NCBI GenBank assembly: GCA_002431345.1
Contig: DJEN01000073.1
Coordinates: 4,992-10,815 of the forward strand
Source of the DNA: Megasphaera sp. UBA5897
Lineage (GTDB): Bacteria > Bacillota > Negativicutes > Veillonellales > Megasphaeraceae
DNA length: 5,824 nt
Reading direction: 5' to 3'
Shown here: one piece after another, positions 5,453 to 5,824 of the stretch
Layout of the letters: every line of letters starts with the position of its first letter
Position numbering within the stretch: position 1 is the stretch's first letter
Program-made: the position numbers and the translations under genes
Notes under the pieces: model-generated
The model's input: the letters and a program-made list of their open reading frames with translations, nothing else
Database searches by the model: none
What the model was told of the DNA's origin: nothing

Positions 5453-5824
5453 TGCGCAAGTAGAGCGGGAAACCGCAGAAACGCAGATTGCCGTTTCGCT
5501 GAATTTGGACGGTACGGGAACATTTGCCGGTACGACAGGTATTGGCTTTTTTGACCACATGATGAATCTGCTTGCCTGCCACAGCGGTATGGATATTACT
5601 CTGCATGTACATGGGGATTTGGATGTCGATACGCATCATACGCTGGAAGATTTGGCTATCGTCTTTGGCGATGCCTTGACGCAGGCCTTGGGGGACAAAA
5701 AGGGCATCCGGCGTTATGGTATGTTTTACTGCCCCATGGATGAAGCACTGACGCGCATTGTCATTGATTTGAGCGGCCGGCCGTATTTGGTCTATGATGT
5801 TTCCTTAGGCGTAGAACGCATTGG
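5445..5824 (+). CDS. hisB: Imidazoleglycerol-phosphate dehydratase HisB, N-terminal part
   Basis: HisB removes water from imidazole glycerol phosphate to give imidazole acetol-phosphate, the substrate of HisC. My translation gives 126 complete codons before the right edge, about two thirds of the usual monofunctional enzyme of about 190-200 residues. The N-terminus is MRSAQVERETAETQI with no phosphatase domain in front, so it is the single-function form and not the E. coli-type fusion. Diagnostic segments are GIGFFDHMM (32-40), the metal-binding VDTHHTLEDLAI (61-72; H64, H65 and E68) and MDEAL (98-102), followed by DLSGRPYL (108-115). H38 is a further expected metal ligand. The two manganese sites form between subunits of a 24-mer in this family. 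The start overlaps the hisC end by 8 bases, which suggests coupled translation. The frame is intact up to the edge. Confidence 0.96.
   Translation, partial: MRSAQVERETAETQIAVSLNLDGTGTFAGTTGIGFFDHMMNLLACHSGMDITLHVHGDLDVDTHHTLEDLAIVFGDALTQALGDKKGIRRYGMFYCPMDEALTRIVIDLSGRPYLVYDVSLGVERI

Overview
The window looks like an ordinary chromosomal stretch from a low-to-mid GC Bacillota (Firmicutes) bacterium. The evidence is: strong AAGGAGG-type ribosome binding sites before almost every gene, a DUF951 small protein and a HAAS/DUF1700-type protein (both families typical of Bacillota), and the two-protein HisZ plus short HisG form of ATP phosphoribosyltransferase. The gene order and codon use would fit an anaerobe of the Negativicutes or Clostridia, but that placement is an inference and not proven here.

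Layout. Positions 1-712 carry two genes on the minus strand, reading leftwards: first a small protein with two membrane segments (422-712), then, 12 bases on, the start of a HAAS-domain protein (from 409) that runs off the left edge. Positions 713-872 form a divergent promoter region. On the plus strand a 69-residue DUF951 protein (873-1082) follows. A 142-base AT-rich gap (1083-1224) holds a likely promoter and a striking near-palindrome. The histidine operon then begins: hisZ (1225-2442), hisG (2444-3079), hisD (3097-4386), hisC (4379-5452) and hisB (5445 onward, cut by the right edge).

How the genes work together. HisZ and short HisG form the feedback-controlled enzyme that joins ATP and PRPP in step 1 of histidine synthesis. 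HisB (imidazoleglycerol-phosphate dehydratase) and HisC (histidinol-phosphate aminotransferase) act in sequence later. HisD makes histidine from histidinol by two oxidations. The genes are packed with a 1-base gap, a 17-base gap and two 8-base overlaps, so they are almost surely one transcript. The remaining genes (hisH, hisA, hisF, hisI/E) would be expected to the right of the window.

Novelty. Most of the window is well-known metabolism. The points most worth a second look are the 13-base-arm inverted repeat just downstream of the probable his promoter (a candidate operator; no T-box fits in the gap) and the uncharacterised two-gene HAAS/membrane-protein unit on the opposite strand. I found no mobile element, CRISPR array, tRNA, rRNA or convincing intrinsic terminator.
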